From the NCBI RefSeq assembly GCF_024582675.1, contig NZ_CP102084.1:186001-250000 (forward strand): a stretch of DNA of 64,000 nucleotides, written 5' to 3'. The stretch comes from Mycoplasma sp. 1018B. GTDB lineage: Bacteria; Bacillota_I; Bacilli_A; Mycoplasmatales; Metamycoplasmataceae. The notes under the pieces are model-generated. The model searched no databases and was not told the origin of the DNA. It saw nothing but the letters and a program-made list of their open reading frames with translations. Positions 1-13,013 of the stretch are shown here, piece after piece (position 1 is the stretch's first letter; each line of letters starts with the position of its first letter). The translations under genes were made by a program, and so were the position numbers.

Positions 1-1229
1 GAAAAATGATATTCATTTTCCTTTGCATATTTAAATTTGTCATTTAAGGCTATTCTAACAGCTCCTAAAGCTTGTGAAGCATTTTTAAAAGTGTTAGCAA
101 CAATAAAATATGAACCACTTTTATAATCATTTAATTCGATTAATTTCAAAACTTCTTCTTTTACCTTATGAGCAAAATTAGAATGTATTATTTCTTTATT
201 TTCGACAGTAAAATAAAAAAGTATATTAGCTTTATTTTTTAGAGCAATTTCCTCTAAATCTTTAAAGTCTTTTTTATTAATAATATTATCAACAAAAAGC
301 ATTCTTTTTGCTTGCGCATTTTTAATAATATTAAAGTCAGTATTTAAACAAAATTCATCAATATCTTGAAGTAAATAACCATATCTAAAATCAGGTTTAT
401 CTGTACCATAATTTTTAATTGCTTCAAAATAATCATAACGTAATCAATTATTAGGTTTTATATCTATATTTAGAGTTTTAAAGACGTTATAAAACATATC
501 TTCTATGAGATTTTGGAAATCTTCAACATTAGTAAAAGCAACTTCCATATCTAATTGAACAAATTCTGGTTGACGATCTTTTCTACCGTCTTCATCTCTA
601 AAACATTTAGCAAATTGATAATATTTTTCAATTCCACTAATCATTAATAATTGTTTAAATAATTGAGGACTTTGTGGCAATGCTCAAAAGTGTGCTTTAT
701 TTCTTGTGGCTACTAAATAGTCTCTAGCTCCTTCAGGAGTACTTTTTGCTAAAACAGGTGTTTCTATACTTAAAAATTCTTTATCATATAAATAATTTCT
801 AATTATTTGTATTAATTTATTTCTTAAAAGTAAATTTTGAAGCATTTTAGGTCTTCTTAAATCTAAAAAACGATGCTTTAATCTAGTTTCTTCTTTAACT
901 TCAATGTCATCTCTTATAGCAAAAGGTAATTCTTCCTTAGCTTGAGAAAAAATTTTATAATTTTTAACTTTAATTTCTATTTCTCCAGAAGGAATATTTA
1001 AATTAGGAGATTTTCTTAAAACAACTTCTCCATAAATTTGCATTGTGCTTTCCTTATTAACTTTAATATCCTGATCAAAAACACATTGAATTACTCCACT
1101 TTTATCTCTTAAATCAATAAAAGTTAACTCACCAAATCTTCTTTTATTAGCAACAAACCCATGTACAGTAATATTTTGTTTCAAATGCTTTTTATTAATT
1201 TGAGCATTATTATATTTTTTGCTATTCAT
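1..1229 (-). CDS. aspS: Aspartyl-tRNA synthetase, C-terminal part outside the window
   Basis: Class II aminoacyl-tRNA synthetase that charges tRNA-Asp in the cytoplasm. The N-terminal OB-fold anticodon-binding domain is visible ([20 protein letters not shown]), followed by the catalytic core with [17 protein letters not shown] and the class II motif 2 region [18 protein letters not shown], typical of bacterial AspRS. Trp codons are UGA, which breaks naive ORF calls. Two ATGs lie close together (1235 and 1229). A GAGG sits directly against the first but 6 nt before the second, so I chose 1229. The start overlaps the hisS stop by 8 nt, so hisS and aspS are translationally coupled. The hisS-aspS pairing is common in Firmicutes and Mollicutes. 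The C-terminus runs off the left edge. Confidence 0.96.
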
Positions 1230-2535
1230 CCTCATCCTCGTCTAATTCCAGATTTTCTAAAATTTCAATATTAGTTGCTAAAAATTCTAATAAATCAGCA
1301 TAACCATCTACAGTATAAGCAAATTTAATTTTGTCATTATTGATTAAATCTTTTGCTACATAAATATTTTCAGTATCGAAACTATCTTTAAAAATTAAAT
1401 ATTTAGCTTGTAATTTATTTGCTTTATCAAAAATTTTTTTATTTTTTTCAACTTTTTTAATAACTTCTGTTCGAATACCATATTTTCTTAATTCATTTGT
1501 TAATGAAAACAAGACAGGTAAATTTTCTTCAGTAGTAGAAGCAATTAATACATCTAAATAATCTTCCATTAAATTTATTTTGTTATTTTGTTCTAAAATT
1601 ACGTCTGCACAACGATCTACTCCAAAACCTCATCCACAAGCTGAAACATTAGGTCCACCTAATTGAGCGATTAAATTAGAATATCTACCACCACCTATAA
1701 GTGTTGATTGAGCTGCTGAATTTTTTGCAATATTAATAAATTCAAAAACTATTTGATCATAATAATCTAAACCTCTCACAAGAGAATAATCAATTTCAAA
1801 ATTAATATGATTATTTTTTAAAATTGTTATAAATTCTTGAAAATATTTTTTAGAAACATTATTTAAATAATCAAAAATTTTAGGAGCTTTTTGCACAAAT
1901 TCCTTTTGAGAATCTATTTTATCATCAAGTATTCTTAAAACATTATTAGATAATCTTTCTTGACTTAATGAGCTTAATTGATTTTTAAAAGGTAATAAAT
2001 ATTCTCTTAAAGCTTGTTCGTATATTTTTCTTTCTTCTAAAGTGCCAATTGAATTAATTTTTAATTTAAAATTAATATTTAAAGTTGTAAGAATTTCATT
2101 TGCTAAAATAACTATTTCAGCATCATTGTAAGGATTCAATTCACTAATAAATTCAATTCCTGCTTGATTAAATTGTCTATATCTACCTTTTTGAGGTTGT
2201 TCATAACGAAACATTGGTCCAAAATAAGCAAATTTAGTCACTTTTACATTGTTAAGTCACTTTTGTTCTACTAAAGCTCTTACAAAGCCCGCTGTGCCTT
2301 CGGGTCTTAATGCTATATTACGATTAGATTTGTCTAAAAATTCATACATTTCTTTTTTAACTATTTCACTGCCTTGAACACTTCTTTTGTAAAGTTCAGC
2401 ATATTCCATGATTGGAGTATCTATTCAATTAAAATTATAAGCTTTAGTTTTATCTAAAAATTCTCTTCTTATATATTCAATTAATTTAGCTTCTTTTGGG
2501 CCTAAATCTCTAGTACCTTTAATTTTGTTAATCAT
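1222..2535 (-). CDS. hisS: Histidyl-tRNA synthetase
   Basis: Class II synthetase charging tRNA-His; 437 residues, normal for the family. It begins [16 protein letters not shown], matching the usual HisRS opening (KGTxD). [16 protein letters not shown] is motif 2, and LVRGLDYYD is the histidine-A signature region. The C-terminus is a DEDEDE run that overlaps the aspS start. The start at 2535 follows a good purine-rich ribosome site (AAGAGGTAAAG). Several Trp codons are UGA. The upstream gap to the pseudouridine synthase (2536-2659) contains a terminator hairpin and AT-rich promoter-like sequence, but no T-box-like leader. Confidence 0.96.
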
Positions 2536-2618
2536 CTTTACCTCTTAGAAATTAATATAATTAATATTATATTAATTTTTTACTTTATTTTATAGTCAAA
2601 ATAATTAATAACTTAAAT

Positions 2619-2653
2619 TTAAAAAACATAATATTAATTTTATATTATGTTTT
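2619..2653 (-). terminator. Rho-independent terminator of the obg-rsuA unit
   Basis: Read on the minus strand, AACATAATAT and ATATTATGTT form a 10-bp hairpin (arms 2642-2651 and 2625-2634) with a short AT loop, followed by a T run. It lies just past the stop codon of the pseudouridine synthase at 2660. Confidence 0.8.
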
Positions 2654-2659
2654 CTTTTT

Positions 2660-3403
2660 TTACATTATTGTAATTTTTTCTGATAATAAATCTTCTTTAG
2701 TAATTAATTTACATTCGCCTAAAGACAATTTTTTATCTAAAAAATAGTTAGCAAATCTTTCTCTATTCAACTCTAAAACTTTATATCCTAAACTTGCAAA
2801 CATTCTTCTTACTTGATGATATTTTCCTTCTGCTAATTCCACTAAAACTTCATTTTTCTTATTTTTTGAACTTGAATAAATGGCAGTTGCACTTTTGCAA
2901 ATAGTTCCATCAGCTAAAATAATTCCTTCTTGAAATTTATATAATTCTGCGCTAGAAATATCTTTATCTAAAATAGCGTTATATCACTTGGTGCAAAGTT
3001 TATTAGGAGATGTTAATTTATGATTTAATTTGCCATCGTTAGAAATAATTAAAAGTCCAGTAGTATCTTTATCTAAACGTCCGAAAGTGTTTAAATTAGA
3101 AATATTTTGTAAGTTTTTAGGCAATAAATCATATACTAATTTTCCTTCACCTTGATCATGAGTACATATATAACCTTTAGGTTTATTTAAAGCTATGTAG
3201 ATAAATTCATCAGTTATATATTTAATATCATTAATTTTTAATTTATTGGTTCCTAAAATAAAATCAACATTTTGTGTAAGTATTTTATTATCTACTTTAA
3301 CAACTTTATTTTTTATTAATTCCTTGGCCTGTTTTTTTGAATATTCTGTGTAATTAGTTATAACTTTTTCTAATGATCAAATAGTTTTATTTTCTTGTTT
3401 CAT
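2660..3403 (-). CDS. RsuA/RluB-family rRNA pseudouridine synthase
   Basis: Isomerises a specific uridine of ribosomal RNA to pseudouridine. The 247-residue protein has an N-terminal S4-like RNA-binding part (residues ~1-60, containing SKKQAKELIKNKVVKVD). The catalytic domain follows, with the family signature NTFGRLDKDTTGLLI, whose GRLD Asp is the expected catalytic residue, then a C-terminal YHQVRRMFASLG motif typical of RsuA/RluB/RluE/RluF. One Trp (TKWYNA) is UGA. The start codon lies 20 nt after the obg stop, so the gene is probably cotranscribed with obg. Which rRNA base is modified cannot be read from the sequence. Confidence 0.92.
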
Positions 3404-3423
3404 TTTATTAATTTCCTTTACTA

Positions 3424-4689
3424 TTAAAAAATACCATCTCATTCAAATTCATAATCAAATATTCTTACAGTATCGCCTGTTTCGATATTTAATTTTAATA
3501 ATTCATCTCAAACACCTAAATTTTTTAATTTTTGATTAAATCTAAGTAAATTATCATAAGTATTAATAGGATTTTTTTCATAAATTAATTTTATTTTTGG
3601 ACCAATAATTTCAAAAAAACCTTGATAAGGATGTAAAATTTTAAAATCTGGTTCTAATTTAATTTCTATAATTTTTTCTTCATTTTCTTGTTCAACTGGC
3701 ATTAATTTATTTTCTTCTAGTAATTTTGTTAATGTTTGTTTTAATTCATCTAAATTATTTTTTTCAATTGCGCTAATTTCAATAACTTGTAAATTTGGAT
3801 ATTTATGTTTAAATAATTTAAGATTATTTTTAAATGCTGGTAAATCAGATTTATTAGCAATAACTAATTGTGGTTTTTTTTCTAAATTTAAACTATAAGC
3901 TTTTAATTCTTCAACAATAGTTTCATAATCAATTAATGGATCTTTGAATTCATCCCCAAAATCAATAATATGTGCTATTACACGACATCTTTCAATATGC
4001 TTTAAAAATTGAATCCCCAAACCTTTACCTAAAGATGCTCCTTTAATTAAACCAGGCAAATCTGCTATAGTAAAAGAATTATCATAATATTTAACTAAGC
4101 CTAATTGTGGCACTAACGTTGTAAATTCATATTCAGCTATTTTGGCTTTGGCATTACTTAAAGCACTTAATAATGTGCTTTTACCTGCACTGGGTTTGCC
4201 TACTATACCAACATCAGACATCACTTTTAAAATAATATTTGCTTCGTATTTTTCGCCCTTACTTCCATTTTCACTTATTCTAGGAGCAGTATTGCGGGCT
4301 GTTTTAAATTTCATATTACCTCTGCCACCTTGACCGCCTTTAGCAACCAAATATTCTTTAGCTTCAATAATATCAGCAACAATTTTTTCATTTTGATAAA
4401 CAATTGTACCTAAGGGTACTTTAACATAGGTATCTTTTCCTGCGGCACCGTATAAATTTTTAGGTCCACCGTTTATTCCATCTTGAGCAACTATTTTTTT
4501 ATTGCCATAAAGAGATAATAAAGTATTTTTACCAGGATCACCTACAAAATAAATATTGCCTCCTCGTCCTCCATCACCACCATCGGGACCACCTTTATCA
4601 ACGTGAGCTTCTCTTCTAAAAGAAATCATACCATCGCCACCTTTGCCAGCTTGTAATATTATTTTTATTTGATCAATAAATCTTGCCAT
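3424..4689 (-). CDS. obg: Obg-family GTPase, ribosome assembly
   Basis: Essential GTPase linked to large-subunit assembly and stress responses. The 421-residue protein has the three expected parts: the glycine-rich Obg fold (residues ~1-157, with GKGGDGMISFRREAHVDKGG and GGDGGRGGN); the G domain with GKPSAGKST (G1), DLPGLIKGASLGKGLG (G3) and NKSDLP (G4); and a C-terminal OCT-type domain ending FDYEFEWDGIF, the usual end of long Firmicute-type Obg. I chose ATG at 4689 over the upstream in-frame ATG at 4704. MARFIDQ is the normal start of the family, and GAGGATAATT gives it a ribosome site at good spacing. The last ~28 residues lie behind UGA (Trp) codons. Confidence 0.96.
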
Positions 4690-4783
4690 AATTATCCTCG
4701 TCAAAATATTACATATTTTGTATTATTAAAATTTTACTAATAAATTTATTTAAATTAAAAATAATATTTTTCAATTTAAATAA

Positions 4784-4805
4784 AAAAATGCTTTTAAGCA
4801 TTTTT
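4784..4805 (-). terminator. Terminator of the HAD phosphatase gene
   Basis: Inverted repeat AAAAATGCTT / AAGCATTTTT with a 2-nt loop, followed by T on the minus strand. It starts right at the stop codon of the HAD gene (4804-4806). Confidence 0.8.
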
Positions 4806-5625
4806 AATTTTTATTGTTTTTATTTAATTTTTCTAAATAATCTAATATAGCATATCCTAAACCATGTTCTGTTACAGCTTTTGTAATATTATTTGCCTTG
4901 CTTTTTACTTCTGCTTTTGCATTATCCATAACATATGAATGATAAAAACGTTTAAACATTGAAAAATCGTTTTCGCTATCGCCTATGACCATAATATCAT
5001 CTTCTGTAACATTTTCATCATAAACATGATCAATCATTCAAACAATTGCTCTACCTTTTGAAGATCCATAAGGCAAAATTTCAATATTCATATGTGTTTT
5101 AATAATTTTGCAATCAAGAGGTTCTAAAAGTTGCATTAATTGATCGACATTAGAAGTACCTTCAAAATATACTTCTATTTTAGCAACATTTTTTAATTCA
5201 GTTTCTTGACCAGTTACATATGTAAATTGATCAAAAGTTTCGCTTCTAAAATAAATTTTGTTTAAAAATTCTTTATCTTCTTCTCTAAAAATATAAAAAA
5301 TTTCACTAGATCATGCAGCAGCTGAAACATTTAAATCTTTAAAAATTTTAAAAATAGTTTTAACTGTTTCTTTATCTAAATATTTTTCTTTTATAAATTT
5401 GGCATTTTTAAAATCATAAATTTGCACACCAGAAGAACCAATTACATAATCAGCATTAGTTAATTTGGCTAACTTTAACATCCTTGGACATATTGGATTG
5501 CCAGTAGCAATATTAAAGCTTATATCATCTCTTTTAATAATATCTAAATTAAAATTAGATACATATGCGTCTCTGGTATAAATAGTACCATCTACATCAC
5601 TAAATATAATAGGTTGTTTTTTCAT
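4804..5625 (-). CDS. Cof-type HAD-superfamily phosphatase
   Basis: A 273-residue haloacid-dehalogenase-like hydrolase of the Cof/YidA type, probably dephosphorylating sugar phosphates or similar cytosolic metabolites. The first motif is DVDGTI (residues 10-15), whose two Asp residues would be the nucleophile and the acid/base. GDSENDFSMF is motif IV, which binds Mg2+. The segment between them is the expected C2 cap domain, with Trp residues encoded by UGA. The start ATG at 5625 has a purine-rich GGGG-containing stretch just upstream. Mycoplasmas carry several such paralogues, and the substrate cannot be inferred. Confidence 0.9.
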
Positions 5626-5692
5626 ATTTAACCCCCTTTTTGTTTAAACCTTTAATATTTTAATGCAAAAGTTAAAAAAGATAAATTTTTAT

Positions 5693-5724
5693 TAAAAAAA
5701 ATAAAATTGATCATTTTATTTTTT

Positions 5725-5727
<3 letters not shown>
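5693..5727 (-). terminator. Terminator of the ABC-F gene
   Basis: On the minus strand an A-rich arm (AAAAAATAAAAT) pairs across GATC with ATTTTATTTTTT, and the T tract continues beyond. The hairpin starts at the ABC-F stop codon. Confidence 0.7.
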
Positions 5728-7338
<1,611 letters not shown>

Positions 7339-7348
7339 TTATTCCTTT

Positions 7349-8584
7349 CTAAATTGTTAGTTTTAAATCTTGGCTAATTTTGTCGTAAATTTGAGGATTA
7401 TTATATTTAGCCAAAACTAAAGCAATTTTTTGAGTATGTAATACATTAGCCATATCATTAACTGTTAAAACATGATCGCTAATATTAGTTGCCATAATAT
7501 GTTCATAAGCTATTTTTGCTTCTTCTTCACTTATTGTAATTTGATATGTACGAGTAATTAAAAATTCAATTAATCTAGTTAATAAAGCAAATTTAGCATT
7601 GTTTTCAACTTGAATTAAGAAATGTTTTAATTGAGGATTATTTTCATTAGTTAATTCAGCTAAGGTTTTATTTAAAAGATGATTAGGAATTAAATGTTGA
7701 TTTTTCTTAATTAAATTGGTCATTTCATATTCTAAATTAGAATTGCTAAATTTAACAATATTAACTTTGCCAATTTCAAAAATAATATGTTTGTAGTATC
7801 TTAATAATTGTGAACTAGCATGATCCATAGAATAATCTTGTATTAAACGTTTTTTTAAATCATCAATATTTTTAATTTCTTTTATTTTTACTAATTTAAT
7901 ATTTTCGTTGCTAATTTGTGTATATTCTTTTCTTTGACCATTATTTATTTTAATAATTCAATGAACATTAGTTGGATCGTTAACTTCAAAAGTTTGACCG
8001 TATTCTTTGTCTATTAGTAGTTCATTAATATTAAAACTATCATTTTTTTTCTTAGCTTCTAATTGAATTGTGGTTCAAGGAGTAATTATTTTTTCAGCTT
8101 TAGTAGTTTGATAAGTTATTTCAACTAAATCATTTTTTTCTACTTTACCACTATTAATATCTTTAAAAATTGGGTAATTATTAATAAAATGTTCGAAAGC
8201 TTGATTCATTTTATTTAAATCTATTTCTTGATAAAAAAATTCATTTGTTAGATCTTTGTGTTTTAAATTAACTAATTCTTCTAATTTATAGTAGCAAAAA
8301 ATTAATTCAAATTCTAACTCATTTTCATTACCTTTAAAAATATTTACAGTTGGTGGTACAGGATTGTAAATATTTTTACTATTGGTTTCTTTTTCAATTT
8401 CTTCTTTTAATTTATCAATTTGATTTTGAATAACATTATCAATACTTTGTTTTAATAATTGTTGTGGCGTAGCTTTTTGTTGTTTTTGTAAATTTTCCAA
8501 AAGTATTTTACTTTGTAAATTTTTCCATTCATTTTTTTCTAAAGCAATTTTAATGCTTTTTTGATGATAATTAATTGTATTCAT
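7349..8584 (-). CDS. Trigger-factor-related chaperone
   Basis: A 411-residue soluble protein, highly charged and probably largely helical. The N-terminal third contains KGNENELEFELIFCYYKLEEL and a YYKLEELVNL stretch, reminiscent of the trigger factor ribosome-binding and core segments. The C-terminal half is helical, like the trigger factor arms. Several mycoplasmas have a protein annotated as 'trigger factor-related chaperone' at a similar size, and this fits that description. I see no clear FKBP-type prolyl isomerase motif. The start at 8584 follows AAAAGGAATTT. It lies directly upstream of the ABC-F gene in the same orientation. The assignment rests on overall resemblance and is not certain. 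Confidence 0.6.
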
Positions 8585-8973
8585 AAATTCCTTTTATTGA
8601 CTAAAAATAGTTACATTAAATTATATTATAAGTTAAAGAGTTGATGATGTTATTAATAAATAAAAAAGTATTCTAAGTACTTTTAAAGATTATTTAGTTT
8701 TTTATTATTGTAAAACTTTTGTTTAATAATTAATTAACTATAATAAATAATTTTCAATTTTTTAATTGTAATAATATTTATTTTTCATTCTTTGACAATT
8801 TTATTTATTAATTAAAAATTGCATTCATTTATTTTTTAGTATTCTATTTTTATTGAATTAATTATTAATTTTTTTTATAAACACATAATAAATATATAAA
8901 TAATTAATAAAGTTTTGTCATAATATTTTCATATCAGTATTTAAATTACTAAATGTTAAAGTTAAAATAAAAT
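8585..8973. other. Divergent intergenic region between chaperone and S8 protease
   Basis: 389 bp of extremely AT-rich DNA between divergent genes. It holds the chaperone -10 box (8625-8630, minus), a short hairpin with arms AAAAGTA and TACTTTT around 8660-8685, and, for the plus strand, a TTGTCA (8915-8920) 17 nt before TATTTA, a weak promoter candidate for the S8 gene. No ORF of any quality is visible. Confidence 0.6.
8625..8630 (-). promoter_or_regulatory. -10 box for chaperone/ABC-F unit
   Basis: TATAAT on the minus strand, about 40 nt ahead of the start codon at 8584. There is no convincing -35, which is usual in mycoplasmas. Confidence 0.5.
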
Positions 8974-11043
8974 ATGAAAAAAAAGAAATTTTGAAAATTA
9001 TTTTTATGTCCTACTATATTTTCTACATTGTTGTTTTTACCATTTATAACCGTTATATCAGCCAATACAGATAATTCAAAAATAAAAAACAATAAAAATA
9101 TTAATGGATATGAAATTGATGAAAAAATAATATTAGAAGAAATAAATTTAAAAAGTAAAGATGGAAAAATACAAATAAATTATCCTAATAGTATGAATAA
9201 TGTTAGTTTTGCATTAATAAAATTAAAAAGTAATTTAAATATTAATGATTTAGATTTTAATAAGATTTTAACTATAAATAATGAATTTATAAAATATATT
9301 AAAAATCTTTATCCAAATCTCAATTTAGAATTAATTCCTTTTAAAACTTCTTTTAGAATCTGAATAAATTCTTATATTCCATTCTCTAAAAATGAAATAT
9401 TTTTTTTGAATAAAATAGTTAATGATTCTAAAGTTGAAAATTTATCATTAATTAGAAATGTTAACATTGAGAATAGTGATTCAAATAACAATATAATTGC
9501 AACTAAGAATAAAAGAAAATATGATAAAAATACCAAAATTAAAGAAGAATCATTAAATAAATTTTTAAAAGCAATAAATATATTTGATTATTTAAAAAGT
9601 GATGAATTTAATAATTATTTAAATAAAAAGAATTTAAAAAATGAAAATTATTTCAAAGTAGGGATAATAGAAACAACTGGAAATCTTGATACAGAACATG
9701 ATATTTTTTCAGATAATAATATTATTCAACACAATAATTTCGATATAAATGATTATCCTAATATTTTTAATTATAGCACTTCAAATGAAACCGATATTCA
9801 TGCAATGACTGTAGCTACAATTTTAGCAAGTAAATATGGCGTTGCTCCAAGAAGTGATATATATTTTTCTTCTTTTTATAATTTTGAGGGAAATGTTAAA
9901 TGACCTACTAATTCAAAAAATAAAAAATTAATTAATAGTTTAATAACTCAAGATGATTTACGCAGAGAAATTATGTTTATTGGATGATTTAATTCAATTT
10001 ATTTTATATTAAAAAACAATGTAAAAGTTATTAATCATAGTTATCGTTTAGGACTTGTTTCTAAAATTTCAAAACCATTAATTAAATATTTAGAGGATAC
10101 TTTTTACTATAATCACATATTACATATTTTTTCTTCTGGCAATTATGGTAATATTGGACAATTTATACCAGATTATAAATTAGAAAAAAATTCTATAGTT
10201 GTTGGGAATGCTGTTTTATTAGATAATAATAAATGAATTTTAAATAAAACAAGTCAATATAAAATTAAAAAAGAAAATGAATTTACTAATTCACCATTAA
10301 TAGTAGCACCTGGAACTGACTATAAATTATTTACACAAAATCCTATTTCCGGCACAAGTTTTTCTGCTCCAATTATATCAGGATTGTATTCTTTATTTTT
10401 AAGGCAGGAAAAAATTATTAATTTACACTCAAATTTCGTAAAACCTATTTTGTTTAAATCTATTTTAGTAACAGGAGCTTCCCAAAAAAATAATGTAGGA
10501 GAAAAAGAATTCAAAAAAAATGGATTAGAATTAAAAACAGGAGCAGGTATGCCTGATTTTGAAAAAATGTTAGAAATTATTAATAATAATCAATATTTTA
10601 TACATAATGGCACAGGCATAAAAGATTTACAAGATATAAAATCAAATAAAAAAATAAAAATGAAAAAAGGAGAAAAAATAAAAATGAAAAAAGGAGAAAA
10701 AATAAAAATTTCTCTTTCATTTAATAAAATACCTCCTTTAAAAGCTAAAAATAAAAATTATTCATTAGATTATTCAGAAGAATACAGAGATGATTATTTA
10801 TTAGATGAAGAATTGGGAATGAGTCATCATGCTCTAACACTTAAAAAAATTGATAAAAATGGTAATGAAGAAGTTGTTTCTTACGTTGACGATAGAAATT
10901 CTAATATCTTAATATTAAATTATCAAAATAATGATGAAGATTCTGATTTTGTATATGAAATTAATACCTTTTTGCCTGGAAATCATTACGTAGTTAATCC
11001 AAATCAATTTTTTGCTGTGACTTATTTAAAAAATTATGAATAA
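8974..11043 (+). CDS. S8 (subtilisin-like) serine protease, exported
   Basis: A 689-residue secreted or membrane-tethered protease. The N-terminus is an uncleaved-anchor or signal segment (KKKKFWKLFLCPTIFSTLLF). The subtilisin core begins near residue 230. At the Asp position it has KVGIIETTG, with Glu233 where Asp is usual. The catalytic His is H276 in TDIHAMTVATILA, the oxyanion Asn is N390 in FSSGNYGN, and the nucleophile is S462 in ISGTSFSAP. The order and spacing are those of family S8. A 24-bp tandem duplication (10655-10702) encodes a Lys-rich MKKGEKIK repeat in the C-terminal domain. The last codons overlap the next lipoprotein gene by 8 nt. Several mycoplasmas have paralogous S8 genes next to lipoprotein genes. 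Likely substrates are host proteins or its own surface proteins (inference). Confidence 0.9.
10655..10702 (+). repeat. 24-bp tandem duplication inside the S8 protease gene
   Basis: Two exact 24-bp units (starting TAAAAATGAAAAAAGGAG) plus a short partial third copy. In frame, the repeat adds eight lysine-rich residues. Being a multiple of three, it changes length, not reading frame. Confidence 0.85.
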
Positions 11044-12301
11044 ATTTAAAAAAATTTTTTGATATTTATTGTCGTTAACATCAACTGTAACTGTATTAAC
11101 CAGTTGTACAACTCAATATAATGAAATAAAAAATAAAAATAATATTATTAATAGAGATATTATTTTTAAAAAAGATGAAATAAGCAAAAATTCTGATTTC
11201 AATCCTATTTTTAAGTTATTTGTAGAAAATTTAAATGAACCAAATAATTTAGACAATATTATAAATTTATATACAATAAATGATTTAATTAATAATAGAA
11301 TAATTTTAAATAAAAACGATTCGTGATTTATTAATTATATAATTGATAAATATCAAAATAAGTCTTGAATGAATTTAGAAAATAATTCGCTTGATGATTA
11401 TCAATTTTTAAAAATTATTTTTAAAACTAATATTAATGATCATAAAATGATTGAAAATATAATTTTCAAACCTGCAGAAAATAACATTAATATTGATATT
11501 AATTTTAATACTTTATCACAGTCAAATAATGAAAAAATAAAAACAAAAAGATTGTGATTGTTGGTTCCTAAAATATGAAATACTAAAATTGAAAATATTC
11601 AATTATCATATAAACAATATTTAAATTATTCTGATATTAAGATTAATGAATTATTTAATAATGGCAATTTAGAAGATTTTTATGTAGATTTAAAACCATG
11701 AGAATTAAATTGAAATAAAAATAACATTGAATTTGATGTTAAAAATACTAATTTAAATAATGTTATAGAAATTATTGCACCAACAATTATTGCTAAAGAT
11801 AAAAAAAATAGTGATTTAAAAGAAAAATTTTATAATGGCGAAATTGGAACAATTGACAATTTAAAACAAATAATAGCAGAGATTAAAAATAATAATTTTT
11901 CTGAAAATGATAAAATTGATTTAACAATTTGAAGCAATAAATTTATTGAATTTATAAATAATAATAAATATACTCATTTTTTAGTTTTATCTATTGATGA
12001 TGCTCAACAATATGGTCTAACTTCATTGAACATTAATAAAGAACAAAAAAAATTAATTTTGAATTCTTTATCAATGCATTTGGGTCCTTCAGATGCAATT
12101 CCTGAAAATGATGCTTATTATGACAGTTTTTATACTTTAAGATTTTTCTTATTTAAAGATTTTGAAAATCTAGAAGAATTTCGTATTGAAAAAATAATTA
12201 AAAAATATTTTCATACTTTAGATAATAAAAAACAATATTCTAAATTTGAAAATATTATATTTTCTCCTTATATTATTAACACGCAAATAATTAAAAAATA
12301 A
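11036..12301 (+). CDS. Lipoprotein of unknown function, coupled to the S8 protease
   Basis: 421-residue predicted lipoprotein. The signal segment (KKIFWYLLSLTSTVTV) ends in the lipobox LTSC with the lipid-bearing Cys at position 24. The mature part is Asn/Ile/Lys-rich with no motif I recognise. The start ATG overlaps the S8 stop by 8 nt with no separate ribosome site, so translation is probably coupled and the two products are likely partners. Many Trp residues are UGA, including in WLLVPKIWNTK. It ends in IINTQIIKK and is followed by a terminator. Confidence 0.8.
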
Positions 12302-12308
12302 TATAAAA

Positions 12309-12360
12309 ACAAAAACATCTTTATTTAAACTACTAGTTTATTTAATAGGTGTTTTTATTT
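12309..12360 (+). terminator. Terminator of the S8-lipoprotein operon
   Basis: AAAAACA pairs with TGTTTTT around an inner AAACTA/TAGTTT hairpin, followed by a T-rich tail. It starts 7 nt after the lipoprotein stop. Confidence 0.65.
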
Positions 12361-12407
12361 TTACAAACTTGTAAACTCAGGATAATTTATGTTTTATAAT
12401 TCATAAT

Positions 12408-12434
12408 AAAAAAAAGCATTTTAAATGCTTTTTA
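12408..12434 (-). terminator. Terminator of the metalloprotease-DUF402 unit
   Basis: AAAAAGCATTT/AAATGCTTTTT hairpin with T runs on both strands. It can act bidirectionally between convergent genes and lies 7 nt after the DUF402 stop. Confidence 0.8.
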
Positions 12435-12440
12435 ATAAAA

Positions 12441-13013
12441 TTATTTAGTTTTTTTATTATTACGAAAGTCTCACTTAATAGCATAATTTTTTTTAGCTAT
12501 ATCTATGTAATAATCAACAATTTTTTCGTTGTAATAATGTTGATTTTTTATATTTTTATTAACTACATTACTTACTGAATTAAGAATTTTATTCATTAGT
12601 TTTTTAGGATATTTTCATTTTATTGAATTAATAGCTAAATCTTCTTGATCAACAATTGATAAAGGTTTATCAGGATATTTTTTAATATCAATATCTAAGT
12701 CAATAAATTTTAAAGTTTGATCCTCAAAAATAGGTGTGGAAGCAATATTTACATATACATAATTTTTATTTTTTAACAATATTAAAGCATTGTGCATTTC
12801 ATTTTTAGGCAAAAATCAAATCACAGGTTCTTTATAATATCAATCTTTTTTATTTAGTTCATTAACTTTATTTTTATACAAAACTAAAATGATTTGTTTA
12901 GGAGTATTTTTTAAAACCTTAACGTCGTTTCATTGTCGATATAGTGTGCCATTATATTTATATGCTTGTACAGTGATAAGTGAGCCAACAATTGGGGAAT
13001 TTTTATAATTCAT
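12441..13013 (-). CDS. DUF402 family protein (YgaC-like, possible nucleoside di/triphosphatase)
   Basis: 190-residue cytosolic protein matching the DUF402 fold. The N-terminal NGTLYRQW corresponds to the family's YxGxLHRxW. WFLPKNEMHNALILLK matches the conserved central block, and YVNIASTPIFEDQTLKFIDL then DLDIDIKKYPD carry the expected acidic, metal-binding residues. Characterised relatives from staphylococci hydrolyse nucleoside tri- and diphosphates. The start at 13013 lies inside the 3' end of the metalloprotease gene (11-nt overlap), so the two are coupled. The C-terminus is basic (RNNKKTK). Confidence 0.85.

Noticed and set aside
2536..2659. T-box leader ahead of hisS
   Set aside because: No specifier loop or T-box sequence; the space is too short and is used by the upstream terminator.
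4142..4333. Plus-strand ORF within obg
   Set aside because: Antisense to the conserved G domain of obg; composition follows from glycine-rich coding on the other strand.
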